64,000 nt of DNA from Paraburkholderia sp. BCC1886 (GTDB lineage Bacteria > Pseudomonadota > Gammaproteobacteria > Burkholderiales > Burkholderiaceae), in the NCBI RefSeq assembly GCF_900996245.1, contig NZ_CAAJGK010000033.1, forward strand, positions 174,256 through 238,255. The letters are read 5' to 3'. The notes beneath the pieces were generated by a model. That model was given only the letters and a program-made list of their open reading frames with translations, had not been told where the DNA came from and did no database searches. Position numbers and translations under genes: made by a program. Shown here one piece after another: positions 18,222 to 27,127 of the stretch (positions within the stretch are counted from its first letter, which is position 1; each line of letters begins with the position of its first letter).

Positions 18222-19322
18222 ATGCGAGCTATGCCAACCAGGCACCTCAAAATCGGCGTCCTGACGCATGTCAGATACCCAATCATCGAACCATTCGCCG
18301 GTGGGCTCGAGGCGTTCACCTACGATATCACCAGCCGATTGCGAGCCCGCGAGCATGACGTGACGCTGTTTGCAGCAGGGGGCTCCGCGCCCGAGCTGAA
18401 GGCCGAACGGATGGACATCAGCTCCGGTATCAGAAGCGACGCGAAAAAACACGATCACGATAGTCTGAGTTCCGGATTCATTGCAGAACATCATGCCTAC
18501 ATGAGTTGCATGCAGCGAATCGATGGTTACCACTTCGACGTGATCCTGAACAGTTCCCTGCACTATGTGCCGGTCACAATGGCCGGTCTCATTTCAACGC
18601 CAATGCTGACTATCCTGCACACGCCGCCTTTTTTCGAACTGATCAACGCGATCGCGTCGAGACAAAAACGGGAAGGCGGTTTCTACACCACGGTCTCACG
18701 GGCGAACGCATCCACGTGGTCGGATCTTGTTGCCCAGTGTGCGGTGATTCCGAATGGCATCGACCTTGATTTCTGGCGCCCCGGGTCCGGACCCATCCAT
18801 GACCATGCATTCTGGTATGGACGTCTCGTACCAGACAAAGGCGCGCATCTGGCAATGGATGCCGCGCGCGACGCAGGCAGGACGATCCGTATTGCCGGGC
18901 GGTGCGAAGACCAGCCGTACTTCGAGCGTGAAATCGCCCCGCGATTGGGGCCGCGCGCGACCTATCTCGGACATCTCGACAGGAACGCACTTGTTGGAGA
19001 AATCGGTCATTCAGCGGTATGTATGGTCACGCCCTGCTGGGACGAGCCGTTCGGCCTGGTTGTGGCGGAGTCTTTTGCTTGCGGCACTCCCGTCGTCGCC
19101 TTTGCGCGTGGCGCGTTGCCGGAGCTGGTCACGGCCGAAACCGGCATCCTTGTCGAGCCGGGGAGCGTGGCCGCATTGGCTGCGGCGCTCGTCCGTTCTC
19201 ATACGCTCGACCCGCACGCTTGTCGTGCGAGGGCTGAAAAGCTGTGGAGCCTCGAACTGATGACGTCTCGATACGAATCCCTGCTCGATGAAATCTCCAT
19301 TAAGGCGTGCATCGATGCATAA
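18222..19322 (+). CDS. Glycosyltransferase family 4 protein
   Basis: This 366-residue GT-B fold glycosyltransferase is the first gene of a three-gene operon. The N-terminal Rossmann half opens LKIGVLTHVRYPIIEPFAGG, with a donor-independent acceptor loop (GGLEAFTYDI). The C-terminal half carries the GT4 retaining signature E-x7-E in DEPFGLVVAESFACGTPVV (near residue 277). A sugar nucleotide donor is expected. Two ATGs are possible (18222 and 18231). Its stop overlaps the next gene's start by 8 bases, implying coupled translation. The product of the operon is unknown, and no flippase or polymerase gene is nearby. Confidence 0.85.
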   Translation: MRAMPTRHLKIGVLTHVRYPIIEPFAGGLEAFTYDITSRLRAREHDVTLFAAGGSAPELKAERMDISSGIRSDAKKHDHDSLSSGFIAEHHAYMSCMQRIDGYHFDVILNSSLHYVPVTMAGLISTPMLTILHTPPFFELINAIASRQKREGGFYTTVSRANASTWSDLVAQCAVIPNGIDLDFWRPGSGPIHDHAFWYGRLVPDKGAHLAMDAARDAGRTIRIAGRCEDQPYFEREIAPRLGPRATYLGHLDRNALVGEIGHSAVCMVTPCWDEPFGLVVAESFACGTPVVAFARGALPELVTAETGILVEPGSVAALAAALVRSHTLDPHACRARAEKLWSLELMTSRYESLLDEISIKACIDA

Positions 19323-20364
19323 GCTGTCGGTTGGATATTACGTGCATCATCACGGTCGCGGCCATCTACGTCGTGCGCTCGCTGTTGCTGCGGAATTGCC
19401 GGTAATTGTGACACTATTTGGCAGCAACCTGCTCGTCGAAACCCCGCCGGAAGGCGTGCGCATTTGCCATCTTCCCGCCGATCACGAAGAAGGAGTCATA
19501 GCCGATTCATTTGAGCATCTTCACTACGCGCCATTAGGAGTTAGGGGAATAAGAGAACGATCGCGGATTCTGGTCGACTGGTTCGAAGCAAACTGGCCGT
19601 GTTTGCTGGTTGTCGACGTCTCAGTCGAAGTTGCTGCGCTTGCCCGCCTGTGCAGCATACCGGTGATATACGTACGGCAACGCGGAATGCGGCTCGATAT
19701 GGCCCATCAACTCGCTTACGAAAGTGCCGTTGGGCTGCTCGCCCCGTATCCTCGGGAACTCGAAGAGCCGACGGCTCCAGCGCATTGGCGGTCAAAGACC
19801 GATTACACGGGCTTTATCTCGCGAAATCGCCGCCGTGAAATAAAAAAGGAGCCGTTGCGCGCAACGGTCACCGTGCTGACAGGCTTCGGTGGAACGGACT
19901 TTCGTGCGGACAGGATCGTTGCGGCCGCACGTGTCTGTACTGACTGGGAGTGGACGGTCGTTGGACCTGTCCAGCCAACTGGAGTGATCGACATGCCTCG
20001 TAATCTACAATTTTTAGGGGTTGTCAGTAATCCGGATGAATGGCTGCGCAACGCGACGGTGGTGATCGGATCCGCAGGGGATGGTGTGGTGGGCGAAGTC
20101 GCGGAACTGAGAGGCCGGCTCGTCTGCATTCCTGAGCTACGGCCATTTGGCGAGCAGCGTTCAGTGGGAAAAATTCTCGAATCTGCTGGTTTGGCCATCT
20201 GCTGCATGGATTGGCCCGAAGCCGCACAATGGCCCCGCATCCTGGAAACCGCGTTGCAGCTCGAACCCGATCGATGGGCAACCGCTGCCGACGGATTGGG
20301 TGCAAAACGCGCAGCCGCCGCGATCATGCGAATCGCGACTGGCTCATTACAGGAGAGCGGATAG
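19315..20364 (+). CDS. GT-B glycosyltransferase (MurG-like fold)
   Basis: This 349-residue protein begins MHKLSVGYYVHHHGRGHLRR, with the His- and Gly-rich N-terminal loop of GT28/MurG-like enzymes (GYYVHHHGRGH). The C-terminal half shows the nucleotide-sugar binding pattern VVIGSAGDGVVGEVAELRGR (near residues 245-264), where MurG-like enzymes have their GG-containing loop. It overlaps the GT4 gene by 8 bases and is followed with no gap by the GT2 gene. It is likely a glycosyltransferase acting on the same acceptor as its neighbours; specificity unknown. Confidence 0.75.
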   Translation: MHKLSVGYYVHHHGRGHLRRALAVAAELPVIVTLFGSNLLVETPPEGVRICHLPADHEEGVIADSFEHLHYAPLGVRGIRERSRILVDWFEANWPCLLVVDVSVEVAALARLCSIPVIYVRQRGMRLDMAHQLAYESAVGLLAPYPRELEEPTAPAHWRSKTDYTGFISRNRRREIKKEPLRATVTVLTGFGGTDFRADRIVAAARVCTDWEWTVVGPVQPTGVIDMPRNLQFLGVVSNPDEWLRNATVVIGSAGDGVVGEVAELRGRLVCIPELRPFGEQRSVGKILESAGLAICCMDWPEAAQWPRILETALQLEPDRWATAADGLGAKRAAAAIMRIATGSLQESG

Positions 20365-21201
20365 ATGGAAGTCCTCACGCTTGTGCATGGCCGCCGACCG
20401 CACCTCGAAAACCTCATTCGAGGACTCGAACGCTCGACGGTCTTGCCCGATGCCCTGATCATCGTGCAGATGAATGAAGAGCCGGAGCAATGGTCGGGTT
20501 ATCGCTTTCCGGTCATCAGTCATGTCGTGCGCGATGTGAACGGCAGATTACCTCTCGCGTGGGCTCGCAACGCGGCGGTCGAACGGGCGTTGGGGGACAA
20601 CCTGATATTTCTGGACGTCGACTGCATTCCTTCCCGCCAGCTTGTCGAGCGATATAGAGATCGTTTACGCGCAAACGAGCCTGTTCTGCTCCAGGGCGCA
20701 GTCAGTTATCTGCCTGTCGGGGCGGTACGGGACGGCTGGTCGGAAGAGCGGCTCGAGCATCTGGGCAGTTTGCACCACGTTCATGAGGAGCACTGTCCCG
20801 ACGATGACATTCCGCACCAGCTATTCTGGTCGCTGAACTTCGCTTGCAGCAGGCGGACTTTTGAAACGATCGGCGGCTTCAACGCTGAGTACGTCGGCTA
20901 CGGCGGAGAAGATACCGATTTTGCCTTTCGGGCAAGACGATCCCGCGTACCGGTTAAAGCGGTGTCTGCACTTGCGTTTCATCAGTATCATCCGACCTTC
21001 TCTCCGCCGCTCAATCATTTCATGAGTATCGTCGCTAATTCAGAACATTTTCATGAGGTGTGGGGCGAGTGGCCGATGGGTGGTTGGCTCGCAGAGTTTG
21101 CCGCCGCCGGCTACTTGCGGATCGACAGAACCAGACTGGTTGTGTTGCACGTCCCGACCGAAGAGGAAATTCTGGCGTGTCTCTCGTCCGGGACCAGTTG
21201 A
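20365..21201 (+). CDS. Glycosyltransferase family 2 (galactosyltransferase-like)
   Basis: This 278-residue GT-A fold enzyme has the metal-binding DxD element in NLIFLDVDCIPSRQL (near residue 77). The C-terminal sequence GGFNAEYVGYGGEDTDFAFR (near residues 172-191) is the acceptor/catalytic region typical of galactosyltransferase-type GT2 proteins. It starts on the base after the previous stop codon, so all three glycosyltransferase genes form one tight unit. No membrane segment is present, so it is probably cytosolic. The operon ends here, next to IS debris. Confidence 0.85.
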   Translation: MEVLTLVHGRRPHLENLIRGLERSTVLPDALIIVQMNEEPEQWSGYRFPVISHVVRDVNGRLPLAWARNAAVERALGDNLIFLDVDCIPSRQLVERYRDRLRANEPVLLQGAVSYLPVGAVRDGWSEERLEHLGSLHHVHEEHCPDDDIPHQLFWSLNFACSRRTFETIGGFNAEYVGYGGEDTDFAFRARRSRVPVKAVSALAFHQYHPTFSPPLNHFMSIVANSEHFHEVWGEWPMGGWLAEFAAAGYLRIDRTRLVVLHVPTEEEILACLSSGTS

Positions 21202-21299
21202 ATGCCACTGCATCGGTAGAAAAACAAAAACTGGCTCAGGTCCGAATCATGCCCTGTGTTGGGCCTTCACGGGCTATTTGGCCAGTCACCTAAAATGGC

Positions 21300-21533
21300 G
21301 TGAAGAAATCGAAATCGCTTTATCACGGTCATCGTTTCGCAGCCGAGGTCATCAGTTGCGCTGTGCGCTGATATTTCCGCTTCCAGTTGAGCTTGCGGGA
21401 CATCGGGCAACTGCTCTTCGAGCGCGGCGTGACCGTGACATTCGAGACCATCCGATGCTGGTGCGACAAGTTTGGTAAGGGCTTTGCTCATGGTGTAAAA
21501 GCGGCGCGACGCAAGCGCAGTAGCACCTGGCAC
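21300..21533 (+). pseudogene. IS6-like transposase, N-terminal fragment
   Basis: From a GTG at 21300 the frame reads KKSKSLYHGHRFAAEVISC, then a TGA at 21369-21371 where related transposases have Trp, then FQLSLRDIGQLLFERGVTVT and ETIRCWCDKFGKGFAHG, ending at RKRSSTWH where the catalytic core should begin. So it has both an in-frame stop and a 3' truncation. The missing C-terminal part of a transposase of the same type lies on the opposite strand near 54.9-55.2 kb. Confidence 0.72.
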
Positions 21534-21537
21534 GGCG

Positions 21538-21917
21538 CTGTCACGTTAAATTGTTCGCGGCGCAATAGCGGAAAGGACAAACGCTTGCTCGGAAAACGGA
21601 CGGACCTTGGGTGGCTTCAGTGAAACGATGCCAGGCGGCAATGCGTAAATCTCGAACGACGGGCGACGAACATACCGCCGGATCGAAATCGTATGTCTGC
21701 GTACGTTCGCAGCATAGGCGCGCTCTATCTTTTGAGGGTGCGCGAGGCCCGGTGCGTCACTTTCAGAAGTGAGGTTTATAAGTCTTCGGGCAGTGCATTC
21801 CAATTTACCGCTAATTTCGAGGGCGGGCGACAATGGACAGGTAGGCTTTTACTCGATCGTGATCGAAGGAAACTTAATCACAAATGTGTCGCGCGAGCCA
21901 GTAACTGAGCAAGGAGC
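21538..21917. other. Unassigned sequence between two IS fragments
   Basis: About 380 bp joining the IS6-like and ISNCY-like remnants. A minus-strand frame of 95 codons (21546-21833) has no recognisable family and may be part of an unidentified element. Confidence 0.35.
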
Positions 21918-22536
21918 TGAAGTTATTGACGTGGTAGAGCGCCATGGGCTTGCCATGCTGCTCGATATAGCGCCGCGTCGCTTCAAAATAGCTGAAGGTC
22001 GACTCGGTCGCGGTGAAATGCAGCGTCATCAGGCGGCTGGTCGCGTCGTCAATAAACACCCAGCAGCGTGCACGCTGGCGCCCGGTCTTCAAACCACCGG
22101 TGATCGCTGCCATCGATCTGAATCAGCTCGCCCAGGCACGAACGCCGGTTCCTAGGCTGATGGATCTTGGGTGGACGTTGTCGGCGCGGCGTCCATAAGC
22201 GCGCGTCGATCATCAAGCGCCTGACCGTCTCCTTGGCCAGCTTCAGGTTGTGGCACTCGCGCAGCTTCTCGCAGGCCAAGGTCGGCCCGAGATCAGCGTA
22301 GCGCTCCTTGATGATGGCTACGGCTCGCACCGCGACTCCTGCATCAATCCGGTGATTGCTCGGCTTGGCGCATCTGCCCGAGATCAACCCCGGCGGTCCT
22401 GTTTGCGCAGACGTGTCGCTAAGCGTCGAACTTGGCGCGTCGTCAACAATAATCGCTCGGCGGCTCGCCACGGCTTGAGGTGCCCGTCGACCACCGACTG
22501 AATCACTTTAAATCGGTCCAACTCGCGCATTGTCAT
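21918..22536 (-). pseudogene. ISNCY-family transposase, truncated and frameshifted
   Basis: Starting at the ATG at 22536 the minus strand reads MTMRELDRFKVIQSVVDGHL and LLLTTRQVRRLATRLRKQ, an N-terminal helix-turn-helix. A frameshift occurs near 22395. The next frame continues RYADLGPTLACEKLRECHNL, CLGELIQIDGSDHRWFEDR (first catalytic Asp) and FIDDATSRLMTLHF (second catalytic Asp), and is cut after GKPMALYH. The C-terminal third is missing. This is a dead remnant of an ISNCY/IS1202-type element. Confidence 0.72.
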
Positions 22537-22610
22537 GGTGATTCTGTCCGTCGCCGCCATCGTAGCTTCCGGCGCCGTGGGAATCGACGCTGGCTAAGCT
22601 TAAGCCGCCG

Positions 22611-22658
22611 AGAAGCGGACATTTGAATGTAGCTAGAAGCGGACATTACAACTTAGCT
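22611..22658. repeat. Two 24-bp tandem units with shared AGAAGCGGACATT
   Basis: AGAAGCGGACATT occurs at 22611-22623 and again at 22635-22647, each followed by seven variable bases and AGCT, giving two adjacent 24-bp units. Arrays of this kind resemble the multiple terminal transposase-binding repeats of IS21-like elements. It marks the left boundary of the intact catabolic island. Confidence 0.55.
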
Positions 22659-23102
22659 GCTACAAGAGGAGGCTCTGTAAACTCGCTTTCGTCAAAATAG
22701 CACTTCAGTAATACTCGATACGCGAAACGGAATTTAGCCCCAAAACTGCGAGTTGACAGGTTTGTACGCGTAGTGTTGACGAAGTCATGTTGGTCTACGG
22801 CATCTGAAGAGGCCGGCTACATCACCGGCACGGCGGTGCGGTCGCAGGGGGCGACACGCGCTGACTCTCGCCCCTGTTTGGCAATCACTTTCATCGATCT
22901 TCTCGGAGTCACGGGCGTACCGCGAACCTGTTGATGACGTTCCGTCTCAGGGTTTAACCCGACCGTATAACTACCAACTTCGATTAGGCCGAAGCCCCGC
23001 TTCACTGGAAACGAATTGTTGGCCCCCTCAGTCTCCCTCACACTGCCGTTCATTCCAGCGCGGCTTCCCGGCAGCCGCGCACAGTTCGAGGGGACAGACA
23101 CG
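22659..23102. other. Leader/intergenic region before the catabolic island
   Basis: About 440 bp without a recognisable gene. The promoter of the first island operon should be here. A TTGACA at 22753 has no matching -10 at the usual distance, so no promoter is assigned. A purine-rich GAGGGG lies about ten bases before the start of the ligase gene. Confidence 0.4.
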
Positions 23103-24656
23103 ATGGCATTCGGCGGCCACGCGGCAGACGCGAACGGTTTACACAATCCGCAAAAGATCAGCGACATCCCGCTTCACTGGGCGCGGCAGACGCCGAACGC
23201 GGCGGCTTTCCACGAAGACGGTGAAGTCATCACCTTCGGGCAGCTCGGCAGCAATATCGACGCGGCCAAACGCTTTCTGCAGGACCTGGGCGCGACGACC
23301 GGCGACCGGGTGATGATCGTCGCGGAAAACTGCTCTGCGGTCATCACGCTGCTGTTCGCGCTGTCCGAACTGGGTGCGTGGCCGGCCGTAGTCAATGCGC
23401 GGTTGTCCGAGCGTGAGATCGAATCGATCCGTGCGCATTGCGTGCCGCGCGTGATGCTCTTCATGCATTCCGTTTCCCCCGACGCCGTGCGTCACGGCGT
23501 GCGGTATCGCGCGAAGGAAGTGGCGCCTGCGGGACTCGGCGCGCTGATGATGGCCGACATCGATACAACCAGTACGCGTGAAAGCGCGTCGCTTGCCCGT
23601 GAAGTTGCGCTGCTGATCTACACGTCGGGCACCACGGGCACGCCGAAAGGTGTGATGGCGACACATCGCGGCCTGCTGCATTTCGCTCGCGTCTCGGCTC
23701 AATCCCGCAGCATGACGCAGGCGGATTGCGCTTATGCCGTGATGCCTATGTCGCACATCTTCGGCCTCGCCACGCTATTGCTGGCGACGCTTCAGGCCGG
23801 CGCAAGCCTGCGTCTGTCGGCGCGATTCAAGGCGGAGGAAGTGCTCGCCGCGCTGGCCGCAGGCGAAATCTCGATCTTGCAAGGCGTGCCGACCATGTTC
23901 ACGCGCATCGTCGCTCATATCCGCGAGCAGGCGGTTGCTGTCAGTGCACCGACGCTGCGTTACCTATATACCGGCGGCGGTCCGCTCGATCCTACGCTCA
24001 AGGCCGATGTCGAAGCACTCTTCGGGCAAGCACTGCATCACGGTTACGGCATGACGGAATATGCCGGCTCGTTGTTCATCACGCGCATGGACCGGCCGCG
24101 CAGCGATTGCTCGGCGGGCGAGATTGTGGAAGGCGCGGAGCTGCGCGTGGTCGGACCCGACGGCGCCGAGTTATCCAACGGCGAGCCAGGCGAACTGTGG
24201 GTGCGTGGCCCGGGCGTGATGCTCGGCTATTACCGCGCCCCGGAACAGACGGACGAGGCGCTGCGCGAAGGCGGATGGCTGAACACCGGGGACATCGGCA
24301 GGATCGGCCCGGATGGCGCGCTGTTCATCGTGGGACGCACGAAGGACCTCATCATCCGCTCGGGCTTCAACGTATATCCAATCGAAGTCGAATCGGTTAT
24401 CAACACGTACCCGTCGATACGGCAGTCCGCTGTCGTCGGACGCGAGGCCGGCGATGGCGATGAAGAAGTCGTTGCCTTCGTCGAAATGAAGGATGGCGAA
24501 GCATTCGATGCCGATGAACTGCGCCTCTATCTCGCCGATCGCCTGTCCGCGTACAAGCGCCCGGCAGAGATCATTCGTATCGATGTGATTCCTACTACCG
24601 CAAGCGGCAAGCTGCTGAAGCAACGCTTGCGCCTGATCGCAAACGAGCCGGGTTGA
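23103..24656 (+). CDS. AMP-dependent acyl-CoA synthetase/ligase
   Basis: This 517-residue class I adenylate-forming enzyme activates a carboxylic acid to its CoA ester with ATP. The ATP-binding P-loop is IYTSGTTGTPKGVM near residue 165. YGMTEYAGSLF follows near residue 314, GWLNTGDIGRI near 395, and the C-terminal catalytic-Lys motif TTASGKLLKQ near 500. The ATG at 23103 is preceded by GAGGGG; an upstream ATG at 23016 would add an unrelated extension. It is the first gene of the island and precedes a binding protein, so it likely activates the imported acid. Specificity is not readable. Confidence 0.87.
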   Translation: MAFGGHAADANGLHNPQKISDIPLHWARQTPNAAAFHEDGEVITFGQLGSNIDAAKRFLQDLGATTGDRVMIVAENCSAVITLLFALSELGAWPAVVNARLSEREIESIRAHCVPRVMLFMHSVSPDAVRHGVRYRAKEVAPAGLGALMMADIDTTSTRESASLAREVALLIYTSGTTGTPKGVMATHRGLLHFARVSAQSRSMTQADCAYAVMPMSHIFGLATLLLATLQAGASLRLSARFKAEEVLAALAAGEISILQGVPTMFTRIVAHIREQAVAVSAPTLRYLYTGGGPLDPTLKADVEALFGQALHHGYGMTEYAGSLFITRMDRPRSDCSAGEIVEGAELRVVGPDGAELSNGEPGELWVRGPGVMLGYYRAPEQTDEALREGGWLNTGDIGRIGPDGALFIVGRTKDLIIRSGFNVYPIEVESVINTYPSIRQSAVVGREAGDGDEEVVAFVEMKDGEAFDADELRLYLADRLSAYKRPAEIIRIDVIPTTASGKLLKQRLRLIANEPG

Positions 24657-24724
24657 GTCAAAAACGGCATTGGATCGACGCTTCCACATAGAACGACGCG
24701 CCCACGAAGGCGTAAGGAGGAGAC

Positions 24725-25897
24725 ATGAAAGAGATGGCTGCTGCCTGCCTGCTGGCCGCCGCGCTTGGCGTCACGCTGCCCGCGCAGGCGAAGGATTTCC
24801 GCGTGGGCGTGGAATTGCCGTTCACCGGGCCGCTGGCGCAAGCCGGCACGGAAATGAAGCGCGGCATAGAAGTGGCAGTCGACGTCTATAACCGGCGTCA
24901 TCCCGCGAATCACGTCACGTTGATCCAGATCGACGATGAGTCCAACCCCGCGAAGGCGGTGGCCGCCGTGGAAAAACTGGCGTCGCAGAAAGTCGTCGCG
25001 ATTACCGGGGCCGCGAACTCGAACTGCGCGGGACCCGCTTCCGAAGCCGCCGATAAGGCTGGCATCGTCTACATGACATCGGGCGGGACGAGCGCCGACA
25101 TGGTGTCGCGCGGACTGAAGACTTTCTTTCGCGTGAGCAATACGCCCGGGTATGCGAAGGGCATGCTCGGGCTCTTCGATTCGCTCGGCGTTAAGTCGGT
25201 ATCGATTGTGTATTCGACCAAGGACGCAACCAGCGATCTTGCGCGCCAGCTCGACACGGCACTGAAGACAAAGGGCGTGACCACGACCTTGCACGCGTTC
25301 GATCCGTCTATGACCGATTTCAAGCCTGTCATCAACAAGGTCAAGCTACAGGACAAGCCGGACGCAATGGCGATGATCGGCTACGAGAACGATTACGTCG
25401 GCATCCTGCGCGCTTCGAAGGTATTGAAGCCGTCTCTTAAAGCCATCGCCGCGCCGTGGGCGTTCGCGAGTCCGAAGATGGCGTCGTCGTTCCCGGACCT
25501 CGTGCCGAACGTGTACGGCGCGACCGTGCTGGCTTCGCCTGCGGACTATCGCTCGGCCGACCAGAAGGAATTCTCCGAGACGTACAAGCGTCTTTTCAAC
25601 ACCGAGTCCAACTATCAATCGCAGACCTCGTTTGCCTATTCGCTGTTGCTGTTCGACGCCATCGCTCGCGCCGATAAGGCTGGCACGCTGGACAAGGGCG
25701 GTCTAGCCGAGAGTTTGCGCAAGGGAGGCAGCGAAAGCCAGGAATCGTTCCTCGGCAAGGTTGCGTTCGACGCGCGCGGCGATAACCCCGGTTATGTGGC
25801 GCACATGGGGCAGTTCAGGACCGACGGCAAACTCGTACTGGTTTCGCCTGCGGAATACGCGACGGCAAAGCCTCAGTATCCAGGCGTCCCATGGTAA
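24725..25897 (+). CDS. ABC transporter substrate-binding protein (HAAT type), copy A
   Basis: This 390-residue periplasmic binding protein of the branched-chain amino acid family has a signal peptide ending near residue 22 (LPAQA) and the type I fold start FRVGVELPFTGPLAQAG. It has a good ribosome site (GGAGGAG). It is a close paralogue of the second binding protein at 27128, sharing for example KLQDKPDAM-MIGYENDY and GILRA-KVLKP. Binding proteins of this family often take aromatic, aliphatic or dicarboxylic acids in catabolic clusters, so the ligand here is probably a carboxylate, not an amino acid. Confidence 0.87.
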   Translation: MKEMAAACLLAAALGVTLPAQAKDFRVGVELPFTGPLAQAGTEMKRGIEVAVDVYNRRHPANHVTLIQIDDESNPAKAVAAVEKLASQKVVAITGAANSNCAGPASEAADKAGIVYMTSGGTSADMVSRGLKTFFRVSNTPGYAKGMLGLFDSLGVKSVSIVYSTKDATSDLARQLDTALKTKGVTTTLHAFDPSMTDFKPVINKVKLQDKPDAMAMIGYENDYVGILRASKVLKPSLKAIAAPWAFASPKMASSFPDLVPNVYGATVLASPADYRSADQKEFSETYKRLFNTESNYQSQTSFAYSLLLFDAIARADKAGTLDKGGLAESLRKGGSESQESFLGKVAFDARGDNPGYVAHMGQFRTDGKLVLVSPAEYATAKPQYPGVPW

Positions 25898-25927
25898 TCG
25901 GGAACCCAAAGTAATCAGGAAACCATC

Positions 25928-27085
25928 ATGATCCGTGATCAGGAAACACTCAATATCTTGCTCGACAACGTAACGCGTTTCGTTCGTGAAAGGCTTGTGC
26001 CGAACGAAGAGCGCGTGGCGGAGACCGACGAGATTCCGGCCGATGTCGTCGCCGACATGAAGGCGCTCGGTCTCTTCGGCCTCACGATTCCCGAGGAGTA
26101 CGGTGGCCTCGACCTGACCATGGAAGAAGAAGTCCGCGTGATGTTCGAGCTGGGCAAGACGTCGCCGGCTTTTCGCTCCATCATCGGGACGACGGTCGGG
26201 ATCGGTTCGCAAGGCATTGTGATCGATGGCACCAAGGAGCAAAAAGCGCGCTGGCTGCCGAAGATGGCGACGGGCGAAGTCATCGCGAGTTTCGCGTTGA
26301 CCGAGCCGGAGTCCGGTTCCGATGCCGCGTCGCTGCGCACGCGCGCCGAACGCGTTGGCGACCATTACGTGATCAACGGTACGAAGCGCTACATCACGAA
26401 TGCGCCGCAAGCGGGGATCTTCACGCTGATGGCGCGCACGAATCCGGACGAGCCGCGCGCGGGCGGTATCAGTGCGTTCATCGTGGAAGCGAATACGGCC
26501 GGTATCAGCTTCGGCAAGCGCGACAAGAAGATGGGCCAGAAAGGCGCGCATACCTGCGACGTGATCTTCGATAACTGCAAGGTTCCGGCGGAGAACATCA
26601 TCGGCGGGAAAGAGGGTGTCGGATTCAAGACGGCCATGAAAGTGCTGGATAAAGGGCGCATTCATATCGCGGCGATCTGCGTTGCGACGGCGCAGCGCAT
26701 TCTCGATGATGCGTTGCGCTACGCTATGGAACGCAAACAGTTTGGACAGCAGATCAGTGAATTTCAGCTGATCCAGGCCATGCTCGCCGATAGCCAGGCG
26801 GAACTCTACGCCGCGCGCTGCATGGTTGTGGATGCCGCGCAGAAGCGCGATGCCGGCGTCAACGTCAGCACGGAGGCATCGTGTGCAAAGCTTTTTGCGT
26901 CCGAGATGGTCGGGCGCGTGGCCGACCGCGCGGTGCAGATCCACGGCGGCGCGGGATATATGTCGGAGTACGGCGTCGAGCGGTTTTATCGCGATGTCCG
27001 CTTGTTCCGCATTTATGAAGGCACGAGCCAGATCCAGCAGATCGTGATCGCCCGCAACATGATTCGCGCGGTGGAGGGCCGCTAG
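25928..27085 (+). CDS. Acyl-CoA dehydrogenase
   Basis: This 385-residue flavoenzyme catalyses alpha,beta-dehydrogenation of an acyl-CoA. Family features are FALTEPESGSDAASLRT near residue 120, the middle beta domain, and the catalytic base Glu364 in RIYEGTSQIQQI near the C-terminus, as in short- and branched-chain enzymes. The ATG at 25928 follows an AGGAAA site. It sits between two paralogous binding-protein genes in the first transport operon. Electrons should pass to the EtfA/EtfB pair encoded at the far end of the island. Chain-length preference cannot be told. Confidence 0.9.
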   Translation: MIRDQETLNILLDNVTRFVRERLVPNEERVAETDEIPADVVADMKALGLFGLTIPEEYGGLDLTMEEEVRVMFELGKTSPAFRSIIGTTVGIGSQGIVIDGTKEQKARWLPKMATGEVIASFALTEPESGSDAASLRTRAERVGDHYVINGTKRYITNAPQAGIFTLMARTNPDEPRAGGISAFIVEANTAGISFGKRDKKMGQKGAHTCDVIFDNCKVPAENIIGGKEGVGFKTAMKVLDKGRIHIAAICVATAQRILDDALRYAMERKQFGQQISEFQLIQAMLADSQAELYAARCMVVDAAQKRDAGVNVSTEASCAKLFASEMVGRVADRAVQIHGGAGYMSEYGVERFYRDVRLFRIYEGTSQIQQIVIARNMIRAVEGR

Positions 27086-27127
27086 AGAAAGACTCGAACC
27101 ACGCCTAATCAAAACAAGAGACAAAAC

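Noticed and set aside
22753..22781. TTGACA as a -35 box for the catabolic island
   Set aside because: The bases at the proper distance (TTGACG) do not resemble a -10 box.
25703..27124. Long minus-strand open frame opposite the acyl-CoA dehydrogenase
   Set aside because: It is a composition shadow of the true gene; the protein has no family features and is rich in Arg and His, as is typical of antisense frames in high-G+C genes.
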